Assembly (NCBI GenBank): GCA_027575805.1
Contig: JANBPU010000224.1
Location: 1-26,190, forward strand
Reading direction: 5' to 3'
DNA: 26,190 nucleotides
From: Mycoemilia scoparia
Lineage: Eukaryota > Kickxellomycota > Kickxellomycetes > Kickxellales > Kickxellaceae
In this document: positions 18,090 to 26,190 of the stretch, in pieces
Position numbering within the stretch: the first letter of the stretch is position 1
How the letters are laid out: each line of letters begins with the position of its first letter
The notes under the pieces: model-generated
What the model was told of the DNA's origin: nothing
The model's database searches: none
What the model saw: only the letters and a program-made list of their open reading frames with translations
Position numbers and translations under genes: made by a program

Positions 18090-18401
18090 ATGAGTAGCCC
18101 AAACAATTACGGATATCACAGCAACAACTACTACTACAACCAGAAGGTAGATTTGAAAAGTCCCAGCCGACCAAAATCAGTAAAGGGATATAACTCCAGA
18201 GAGAACCATGCGCAAATGCACGAGAATTTTTCCAAAGCCGAATATTATAGCCACTATAAAACGCACTCGGATCATCTTCTATACAATCATTTCAGATTCA
18301 AGTATCCTAGGACTCACCCAGGCTATAATACTGTTAAGGGCTGGAGAAAGGAAATCGAAGAAAAGAAGCAAGATAGGTGGGATTTCATGGGCTCAATATA
18401 G
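18090..18401 (+). CDS. Small Tyr/Asn/His-rich orphan protein (103 aa)
   Basis: I do not recognise this protein. ATG at 18090 (context CAGAAATGAG) is the only methionine that can start the frame; the stop is TAG at 18399-18401. The first 20 residues, MSSPNNYGYHSNNYYYNQK, are very rich in Asn and Tyr, then comes a basic middle (KSPSRPKSVKGYNSRENH) and a Tyr/His-rich segment (FSKAEYYSHYKTHSDHLLYNHFRFKYPR). A charged helix ends in RWDFMGSI. Predicted pI is high. There is no signal peptide or membrane segment. A TATA box and an AATAAA at 18437 bracket it, supporting a real transcription unit. NYGYH-like phrases also occur in the protein at 5070, which may be convergence of low-complexity sequence. 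Confidence 0.6.
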   Translation: MSSPNNYGYHSNNYYYNQKVDLKSPSRPKSVKGYNSRENHAQMHENFSKAEYYSHYKTHSDHLLYNHFRFKYPRTHPGYNTVKGWRKEIEEKKQDRWDFMGSI

Positions 18402-18436
18402 CCGCAAAGCCCCGAGAAGCGATCGGAGTCGTCACA

Positions 18437-18442
18437 AATAAA
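18437..18442 (+). terminator. Poly(A) signal of the small gene at 18090
   Basis: AATAAA lies 36 bp after the stop codon, followed by a GT/T-rich stretch (GTGGTGTTTTATTT) typical of a downstream element. Confidence 0.5.
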
Positions 18443-18693
18443 GTGGTGTTTTATTTATAGAGAAATAGTACAAAAGGAGGACCACAGCCATTATTGTGTG
18501 GCCGATCGGTAGTGAAACTTGAACATATGTGAGCATTTTAAAAATAAAAACATTCAACCAAAATACTATCTAGTTACTTTGGAAAGGTAAATACTTGTAG
18601 TTTACAAATTTTAGCTGAAAGCAAAGATCGGCTACACTAATGACGTCCATTACTATCATTTACATTTACTGGCAGATACATTTTACTTTTTGA

Positions 18694-18785
18694 ATATGAG
18701 TTATTATTTTTGAAGGGCTATAGAGTCACTAGTTTGGCTGTAGTTTCCCCTATAAATATTCGCCTTCAAAAATTATGATCCATAT
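18694..18785. mobile_element. MITE-like inverted-repeat element, copy F (92 bp, short form)
   Basis: The left end is ATATGAGTTATTATTTTTGAA and the right end TTCAAAAATTATGATCCATAT. The centre has GTTTGGCTGTAGTTTCCCC and TATAAATATT, matching the middle of copies A, C and D. The ACTAGTAAAACT arms are largely deleted. It lies 292 bp after the stop of the gene at 18090. Confidence 0.8.
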
Positions 18786-19918
18786 GACAATATTTTTCCA
18801 GGAAAGTATCCCTAAGGGTACAATCCAAATTGCATGTTTTCACTAAACTTAATTTGCTGTTGGGATCAGTCATCAGCAACTTTTATAATAGCTTTTACAA
18901 TGAATATTTATCTTTTCTAATGGCTATCCATAGCGCTATGGTTTGGACCAGATCTGTGCATAAATTAAACCCTGATGAAAACCTAATATATGCTAGATGG
19001 CAGCCTTTATCGATTGCTCAATTTAATTCTTCCCAGTTTTTTATATAAAGTCTCATCAATGCTGCTATCAAACATGGCGCTGTCAAGTCTTGGTAATGCT
19101 TCGTTGCGGCACGTGACTTGATACGCGATCAACGTGACAGATCAAATAGATGTACGTGTGGGTCAAAATGGGTAAGAAATAAAAGTATAGGAATGATGGA
19201 AGCGGAAAGAAAAAAGAAGCTTGTTGTATGGATGTGTTTAAATAATTGAAACGCATGTCGTCTATGGCCAAATGCTAGGAAGCTTTTGCTAGATTCAATA
19301 GAGGCACCGCCCATCTGAGGCCAGTAATTGGCTGATGAATGTTTATTCTGGCCAACCAGGGCACGTCCCTCATATGCTTTTGGGTTGATCAGATTCTAAC
19401 TTTCCCTTTTTTACCACTTGCGGTACACGCAAACTATAAACGCGACAACTGGCCAGCACACTCACAAAAGGACGTATTTTGGCTCATCCTTCCTTTGTTT
19501 TCCTTGCTTCTTTAAACTTGGAAAAGGAAAAATATATTTTTGTGTGTATTTGTCTGTCTGTGTGTTTGCGAATATTCTACAAATTCTCAAGCATTTCACT
19601 AAATTCCTTTCTAACATTGTTGTTGTTGTTGTTGTTGTTGGAATCACAAGCCTAATCACCGCATCATATAGACACAATACACGTGATTTCTGTATTCTTG
19701 TAGTATTGAAATTACTTTGAGCCAAAATACTATTACCATTCTGGTAATTTCCTTTTCTTTACATTTCTTCTTTTCTTTTTCAACTGCGCAATCTCCCTCT
19801 CGGTGTTATTTCTTATTCGATTACTTTAAATATATCTTGTACCTGTATCCTTATTTCTATTTCCATTTTTCTGTCTTTTTTAAAACAATTTGGCCTTGTG
19901 CGTCGAAAAGTTCTCGAG
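18786..19918. other. Upstream region of RPB1
   Basis: No convincing gene is present. It contains two CACGTGAY sites (19110-19117 and 19680-19687), the CDE1/Cbf1-type bHLH motif of fungi, and a (TTG)8 run at 19617-19640. From about 19735 there is a long pyrimidine-rich tract, a common form of core promoter in highly expressed fungal genes. If the leader intron described next is real, transcription of RPB1 starts in this tract. Confidence 0.4.
19617..19640 (+). repeat. (TTG)8 microsatellite
   Basis: Eight perfect TTG units, intergenic, upstream of RPB1. Confidence 0.85.
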
Positions 19919-20123
19919 GTATGTTGAAGATTACAAAATATTAAATTTATGCTAGCCTCAAGTTTGTATAAAGTATTTGATTTAACTTTGTGCTATAATG
20001 AATTGTGGCGGGCGTTAGTTTTAAAGCAAGAAAATCAACGAGAAACTATAAGAGTATCCACCATATTTCAAAAAGATCCAGTTTATAAAATTCGGGTCTA
20101 TCACGGCGGTCTATCTCTTACAG
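19919..20123 (+). other. Probable 5'-leader intron of RPB1 (205 bp)
   Basis: CTCGAG is followed by a perfect fungal donor GTATGT at 19919. A strong acceptor, CTATCTCTTACAG, ends at 20123, 88 bp before the RPB1 start codon. The second coding intron of RPB1 also uses GTATGT. No coding frame spans the junction, so it would lie in the 5' UTR. The alternative is a promoter using TATAAATA at 20135-20142, which would start transcription downstream of this point. Confidence 0.4.
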
Positions 20124-20134
20124 AAAAAAAAAGA

Positions 20135-20142
20135 TATAAATA
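20135..20142 (+). promoter_or_regulatory. TATA-like element close to RPB1
   Basis: TATAAATA lies 77 bp before the RPB1 start codon, in range for a TATA box with a short leader. It competes with the leader-intron model, in which it would be part of the second leader exon. Confidence 0.3.
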
Positions 20143-20211
20143 AAATATACACGTTCAGATTTACCACCAATAATTTCTGTAAAGAAAAAAGCCAAGTCAA
20201 GTCCAGTCAAG

Positions 20212-23200
20212 ATGTCTGTCAATTACCAATTTGCACACTCCTCTGCGCCTTTGAGGCGTGTTGACCACGTCCGGTTTGGCATTATAAATCCCGATGAGAT
20301 GGTGGGTTTCTATGTTGCTGCTATTATTATTCCTTATTGTCATTTCTCATGTGTACATACACATGTATTTATCAATTCATATGTGCTTACTGTTCCATGT
20401 ACATGTCTATTTTTATTACCTCAAACCCACAGAAACACTTTTCTGTTGCCCAAATCACATCTTTTGAGATCAATGACGAAAATGGAAAGCCAAAGATTGG
20501 CGGCCTTCTTGATCCCCGTATGGGAACTATTGACCGCAATTTTAAGTGTCAGACTTGTGGTGAGAACATGACTGAGTGTCCTGGTCACTTTGGTCACATT
20601 GATCTTGCTCGTCCAGTCTATCATGCTGGTATGTATAAATGTTTACTAAGAGTATTTGCATTCATCGACATATCCTCGGATGCTTACTGAACTGTAAACA
20701 AATTTGCATAATGCCCTTGTTTGTGCATTTCCAGGTTTTATTGTAAAAGTCAAGCGAATTCTCGAATGCGTTTGTTGGTATTGCTCAAAGATCAAGTTGG
20801 ATGAAAGTAATGCGGAGTTTGCTAAAGCCATTTCGCTAAAGAATCCTACCGCACGCTCAAAGGCAGTCTGGGACGTGTGTAAGGGCCGCACTGTCTGTGG
20901 CGGATCAGCCGCTCAGAGTGAGTCTGACGCTATCAACAAGAGTCTTAATGGCCCTATGGACCCCGAACAGCGCAACCGGAACATGGTGGATGAAGCCATG
21001 GGTACAAGCAAGAAATTTAGAAATGATGGCTGTGGTCATCGTCAGCCAACATTCTTCAAAGACGGACTCAAACTCATGGCAGACTTCAAACGTTCTAATG
21101 GAGAAGAGGGTGCGCCTGCACCTGGCAGACAAAAGCTGACAGTGTCACAGGTTCTCCAGGTCCTTAAGCGCATTTCTGATGAGGATGCCATTCTGATGGG
21201 TTTGGATCCCAGATATGCCCGACCAGAGTGGATGATCATGACTGTCATGCCTGTTCCACCATTAGCTGTCCGCCCAAGTATTCAGATGGACGCTGTTCGT
21301 GAGAGTCAGGACGATTTGACACACAAGCTGAATGATATTGTGAAGGCCAACGCTCGTGTCAAAGCTTGTGAAAACGAAGGCGCGCCAATGCATATTATAG
21401 ATGAGTTCGAGGATCTGCTACAATTCCACGTTGTGACATTCATGAACAACGAAATATCTGGATATCCCCAGGCCACGCAGAAGTCGTCTGGTCGTCCTAT
21501 CAAGGCCATTCGTGCCCGTCTAAAGGGTAAGGAAGGTCGTCTTCGTGGTAACCTGATGGGAAAGCGTGTGGACTTTTCTGCACGTACTGTCATTACTGGT
21601 GACCCAAACATTTCTATTGACCAAGTCGGTGTTCCCAGGAGTATGGCTCGTAACCTTACATACCCCGAAGTCGTAACCCCATATAACATAGAGCGACTTC
21701 AAGAGTATGTTCGCAATGGCCCAACCGAGCACCCTGGTGCCAAGTATATTATTCGTGACACTGGAGAGCGTATCGATTTGCGCTACAATAAGCGAGGCGG
21801 GGATATACCTCTGAACATTGGTTACCGTGTTGAGCGACACTTGATGGACGACGATGTTGTTATTTTCAATCGTCAGCCATCTCTGCATAAAATGTCTATG
21901 ATGGGACACAGAGTCAAGGTCATGCCCTACTCTACTTTCCGTTTGAATCTGTCAGTCACTTCACCTTACAACGCCGATTTCGACGGTGACGAAATGAACT
22001 TGCACGCTCCGCAGTCTGAGGAAAGTCGTGCTGAAATCAAGGAAATTTGTATGGTTCCTCGTCAGATTATCAGTCCCCAGGCCAATCGTCCCGTCATGGG
22101 TATTGTCCAAGATACTTTGTGTGCTATTAGAAAATTCACTCGTCGTGACAACTTGATGAACCGTGATCTGGTCATGAACCTTCTTTACCAGATTCCAGAC
22201 TGGGATGGTACTGTGCCTACTCCTGCTATCCTAAAGCCCAAACCCATGTGGTCCGGAAAGCAGATCTACAGTCTTGCTATTCCTAAGGGTATTAACTGTG
22301 AACGTTTCCACTCAACCCACCCTGATGATGAAAAGACATTCTGCTCACCAGGAGACACCAGGGTTATCGTTGAAGATGGCGAACTTATCTGTGGTATCAT
22401 TTGTAAAAAGACTGTTGGTTCGTCTGAGAGTGGTCTTATCCACGTCATCATGTCTGAGCAGGGATGGAGGTCCGCAATGAACTTCTTCAATACAACTCAG
22501 CGCATCATTGATCACTGGTTCTTGCACAACAGCTTTAGTATTGGTATTGGTGACACCTTAACAGACGCTGAGACTATGTTTAATGTAAACAGCATTATCC
22601 AAGAAGCCTACGATCGTGTAGACGTACTTATTAATGAGGCCCAGTATGATGAACTTCAGCCCGAACCTGGTATGACATTTAGAGAAAGTTTTGAAAAGAA
22701 GGTCAACAATCAGCTCAATCTTGCTCGTGATAGCGCTGGTAAGCTTGTGCAGAGACGTCTAAAGGAAGACAACAATGTCAGACAGATGGTGGTAAGCGGT
22801 TCAAAGGGCTCATACATTAATGTGTCTCAGATGACAGCTGCTGTCGGTCAACAGAACGTTGACGGTAAACGTATTCCATTCGGTTTCCGCTACCGCACCT
22901 TGCCACACTTTGCCAAGGACGACTTCTCACCCGCTAGCAAAGGTTTTGTCGAAAATTCATATCTCCAGGGTCTTACACCCCAAGAATTCTATTTCCACGC
23001 TATGGGTGGTCGTGAAGGTTTGATTGATACTGCTGTCAAGACTGCCGAAACTGGTTATATCCAGCGCCGTTTGATTAAGGCCTTGGAAGACCTTATGGTT
23101 CAATATGATGGTACTGTTCGTAACTCTTTGGGTCAGATTGTTCAGTTTGCATATGGTGAGGATGGTTTAGACTCTACTCACCTTGAAGGTCAGAAAATCC

Positions 23201-25854
23201 AAATCATTGATTTCTCAAACAAAGACTTTGAATCAAAATACCGGGTGGATGTTATGGACAGCGAAAAGAGCTTCCTTCCAGGAACTTTGGAGTTCTCAGT
23301 GCTCAAGAACGTTGAGGGCAACGATGAAGTCCAGAGAATACTTGATGAGGAGTTTGATAAGCTGAAAGAAGACAGAAAAATATCTAGGACTTTCATTGCT
23401 AGAGATGGCGAATCTCGTCGCCCAATGCCAGTCAATCTGCAGAGACTCATCAAAAATGCTCGGCAGATCTTCAATATTCATGATCGCAAAGCTTCTGACC
23501 TTAATCCAATAGACATTATAGAAAAGGTGCGTAAGCTTAGTGAATCATTGATTGTTGTTCGAGGAAGTGATAAGCTCAGCCAGGAAGCACAACAGAACGC
23601 TACACTGCTTTTCCAGATTTATCTTCGTTCAACTCTTTCTACCAAGCGAGTCTTGCAGGAATACCATCTCGATTCACATGCTTTGGAGTGGGTTCTTGGT
23701 GAAATCGAGAGTAGATTCAAGAAGGCTATTGTCAATCCGGGAGAGATGGTTGGAACATTGGCAGCCCAATCCATTGGTGAACCTGCTACCCAGATGACCC
23801 TAAATACCTTCCACTTTGCTGGTGTAAGTTCTAAGAATGTAACGCTCGGTGTACCTCGTCTGAAGGAAATCATCAACGTAGCAACCAACATCAAAACTCC
23901 TTCATTGTCTATTTACCTGACTGACGATGTCAACAACAATGCTGATCGTGCTAAAGAGGTCATCGCTTCGATTGAGCATACAACTCTTGAGCAAGTCACT
24001 GCTGCCACTGAAATCTGGTATGATCCTGATGTCCAAGATACAATCATTGAAGAGGATCAGGACATGGTTCGCACATACTTTGAACTGCCTGAAGTCGAAA
24101 TACCGATTGAAGCACTATCGCCCTGGCTTCTGCGCCTTGAGATCAACCGTAATGCATTCCTTGATAAGAACCTCACTATGGAAGAAATTTCTCTTAAGCT
24201 TCGTGAGATTTTTGGAAATGAACTTGCTATTATAGTTTCAGATCAGAACTTGGCCAAACCAGTAATCCGCATCCGCGTGGTTGACACTGAGGGAGGAAAA
24301 GCAGACGATGACGACGAAGGTCGAGATATTGAGGAGGATGTGTTCTTGAGACGTATCGAGTCGCACTTGCTTAACAGCGTGACACTCAGAGGTATTAACG
24401 GTATTAAGCGTTGCTACCTTATCACCATTGAGAACGCGCCCTTTATCAATGACGAGGGTAAATTCGATAGAAAGAAGGAGTGGCTGATTGAAACAGCAGG
24501 TATAAATCTAAAGGAGGTACTGTGGAGAGACTTTATCGATTACACAAGAACATACTCAAATCATCCAGTTGAGATTCTTGAGACACTGGGTATTGAAGCT
24601 GCCCGCCAAGCCATCTTCAAGGAAGTTCGCAATGTCATTCAGTTTGATGGCTCATATGTAAACTACCGCCACTTGGCACTGTTGGTTGATCTGATGACGG
24701 CTCGAGGCCATTTAACGGCCATCACTCGCCACGGTATTAACCGTACTGAGACTGGAGCACTGATGCGTTGTACTTTCGAAGAGACTGTTGAAATCCTTAT
24801 GGATGCGGCCTCGATTGGTGATGTTGACGACTGTAAGGGTGTGGCCGAAAACATTCTCTTGGGACAGCTTGCCCCATTGGGAACAGGAGCATTCGACGTC
24901 TTCCTTGACGAAGATGCTCTCCAGCAGGCAGTAATTGACCCACGAGCCCAGATTTATGATGTTGGCCATGCAGCTGTGAACCCTGCTTCACCATACTCAC
25001 CATCAGGGCAGATGACACCATATGACAGCCGCAGTCCTGGATACATGCCAGCATCTCCTGGTTCGCCAACCAATGCCATGTTCTCGCCAATTGTTGACAG
25101 TGGAGCAGCATCGCCTGGATGGAATCCTGGAGCTACACCATTTTCGCCAGATTCCTATGGCTATTCTCCCAATAGTCCAGGATACTCCCCAGCCAGTCCC
25201 AGCTATTCACCTAGCTCACCTAACCAGTACAACGCAACATCGCCTTCGTACTCACCGACTTCGCCATCATACTCGCCAACATCTCCCTCTTATTCACCAA
25301 CTTCGCCGTCGTACTCACCGACCTCTCCTTCCTATTCTCCAACTTCGCCGTCGTATTCTCCGACGTCACCCTCTTATTCTCCAACATCGCCTTCCTATTC
25401 GCCTACATCGCCTTCCTATTCTCCCACTTCACCATCGTACTCACCTACATCCCCATCCTATTCGCCGACATCTCCATCGTACTCCCCGACATCGCCCTCA
25501 TACTCCCCGACGTCGCCGTCTTATTCGCCGACCTCACCATCCTACTCAACTACTTCTCCGTCGTACTCACCGACATCGCCATCTTATTCGCCAACATCAC
25601 CTTCATACTCGCCTACTTCGCCTTCGTATTCTCCCACCTCCCCGTCGTACTCTCCAACATCGCCATCATACTCGCCAACATCGCCTTCGTATTCACCAGG
25701 AATGGCAGGCTATTCTCCAACATCGCCATCTTATTCACCCACATCGCCCTCTTATTCACCAACCTCACCATATGGTTCTGGTGGACAAGGCTCAGCTTCA
25801 TACTCTCCTGGTCAAGACAATGGTGACGATGATGATGAAAATAATAGGCATTAA
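20212..25854 (+). CDS. RPB1: RNA polymerase II largest subunit Rpb1 (1801 aa, three exons)
   Basis: Exons are 20212-20301, 20433-20628 and 20735-25854. This is the catalytic subunit of RNA polymerase II. The start [20 protein letters not shown] matches the usual Rpb1 N-terminus. Zinc ligands C69, C72, C79 and H82 lie in [17 protein letters not shown]. The active-site loop [10 protein letters not shown] has D510, D512 and D514 for Mg2+. The bridge helix (about 840-870, [22 protein letters not shown]) and trigger loop (about 1100-1145, [23 protein letters not shown]) are intact. The C-terminal domain of heptads runs from about residue 1572 and ends in an acidic tip ([12 protein letters not shown]). 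The length is normal for fungi. Codon use is richer in C- and G-ending codons than in neighbouring genes, as expected for high expression. There is no sign of a break. Confidence 0.98.
20302..20432 (+). other. RPB1 intron 1 (131 bp)
   Basis: Donor GTGGGT follows codon 30 (ATG), and the acceptor is CAAACCCACAG before AAACACTTTTCT. The join is phase 0 and restores the conserved run from NPDEM to HFSVAQI. The intron is T-rich with no open frame continuing from exon 1. Confidence 0.85.
20629..20734 (+). other. RPB1 intron 2 (106 bp)
   Basis: The donor GTATGT splits the Gly96 codon after its first base, and the acceptor is GCATTTCCAG. Joining gives [19 protein letters not shown], which matches the universally conserved Rpb1 sequence here. 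Confidence 0.93.
25162..25770 (+). repeat. RPB1 C-terminal domain heptad repeats
   Basis: A few degenerate heptads ([28 protein letters not shown]) precede a regular array of 25 units of 21 bp starting at 25249 (residue 1601). Of these, 22 are exactly YSPTSPS. Unit 15 is YSTTSPS, unit 22 is YSPGMAG and unit 25 ends in Tyr in place of Ser. The array is phosphorylated during the transcription cycle in all eukaryotes and recruits capping, splicing and 3'-end factors. Confidence 0.97.
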
Positions 25855-25959
25855 GTTGCTGGAGTATTATTGGAGGTCCATGGCACTGCGAATTTAACAT
25901 GTTGTGCTGCTTTTTCTATATTTCGTTATCTGATCTGATCTTGTTTATGAAAAAGGAAT

Positions 25960-25989
25960 AGGTGGATGTGTATTGACAGACATCCACTT
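25960..25989 (+). terminator. Hairpin in the RPB1 3' flank
   Basis: GTGGATGT (25962-25969) pairs with ACATCCAC (25980-25987), an 8-bp stem with a 10-nt loop, extended by one G-T and one A-T pair, and is followed by five T. It lies about 108 bp after the stop codon. It may be a 3'-UTR structure or chance; a bacterial-type terminator role is not expected for this gene. Confidence 0.3.
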
Positions 25990-26116
25990 TTTGTGGTCTT
26001 GCTCTCTTTTTATACTTAAAATATACCTATACTACTCTTAGTTTTGCCATCATTTTCAATGTCAGTCTTGCTGAGTGTGGTACGTACACAATTTCAAATA
26101 TCAAAAATACAATAAA

Positions 26117-26190
26117 ATATGGGTCATAATTTATGAAGGGTGACTTTTGGTGGCCGCTGATCATAGGGTGATAATCACCACTGATTAGCG
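26117..26190. mobile_element. MITE-like inverted-repeat element, copy G (cut by the window edge)
   Basis: The left end is ATATGGGTCATAATTTATGAA, followed by GGGTGACTTTTGGTGGCC and CTGATCATAGGGTGATAATCA, a centre related to copy E. The right arm lies outside the window. It begins 262 bp after the RPB1 stop codon. Confidence 0.7.

Noticed and set aside
19039..19130. TATATAAAG followed by a short ATG frame, suggesting a small gene
   Set aside because: The frame closes after about 15-20 codons and the possible GGTAATG donor leads to no credible second exon.
18830..20143. Several 60-100 codon frames between 18.8 and 20.2 kb
   Set aside because: Most begin at TTG, have hydrophobic low-complexity composition from T-rich DNA, and show no conserved-looking sequence.
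25162..25770. Regularly spaced short repeats resembling a CRISPR-like array
   Set aside because: The units are contiguous 21-bp codon repeats of YSPTSPS in a eukaryotic gene, with no spacers.
25022..25897. A 291-codon frame overlapping the end of RPB1 in another plus-strand frame, and a long antisense frame at 25613-25900
   Set aside because: Both are products of the 21-bp heptad repeat: with no stop in one unit there is none in the array. The translation is a monotonous His/Arg/Pro/Leu repeat.

Overview
The window is nuclear DNA from a fungus, most likely an early-diverging (zygomycete-grade) lineage. The evidence is an RNA polymerase II largest subunit with a fungal-style start, zinc cluster and YSPTSPS tail, a Tof1/Swi1-type fork-protection protein, a SAGA-type ubiquitin protease, short GT-AG introns (106-134 bp), AT-rich intergenic DNA and asparagine- and serine-rich coding regions. 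The species cannot be named from the sequence. Three large genes are recognisable and three smaller genes are orphans to me. Layout: (1) 1-225 holds a 110-bp duplicated segment and a short inverted-repeat element, beside the 3' end of an F-box/LRR-like gene on the minus strand (246-2363). (2) 2364-5069 is a long gene-poor stretch with one element copy, simple repeats and a possible decayed coding remnant. (3) 5070-6113 (+) encodes a Tyr/Ser-rich low-complexity orphan protein. It converges on TOF1 (6586-10695, -), with an element copy between the two 3' ends. (4) 11085-14794 (-) is a two-exon UBP8/USP22-like gene whose zinc-finger ubiquitin-binding domain is split by a 134-bp intron; read as single ORFs it looks like two genes. 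(5) 14795-20211 is gene-poor except for two small orphan genes (16225-16662 and 18090-18401, both +). It carries three more element copies, a G-quadruplex-type tract, a probable RNase H-like relic and the partner of the duplication at position 1. (6) 20212-25854 (+) is RPB1 with two coding introns and a probable intron in its 5' leader, followed by a seventh, truncated element copy. The most distinctive non-genic feature is a family of seven MITE-like elements of 90-141 bp. They share terminal inverted repeats starting ATATGGGTAAT and appear in several deletion forms, mostly in 3' flanks of genes. The genes do not form an operon-like unit. TOF1 acts in replication, and the ubiquitin protease and RPB1 act in transcription, but they are separate transcription units. 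I found no convincing new multi-gene system. The items most worth following are the element family, the duplicated coding-like segment beside two of its copies, and the orphan Tyr-rich genes.
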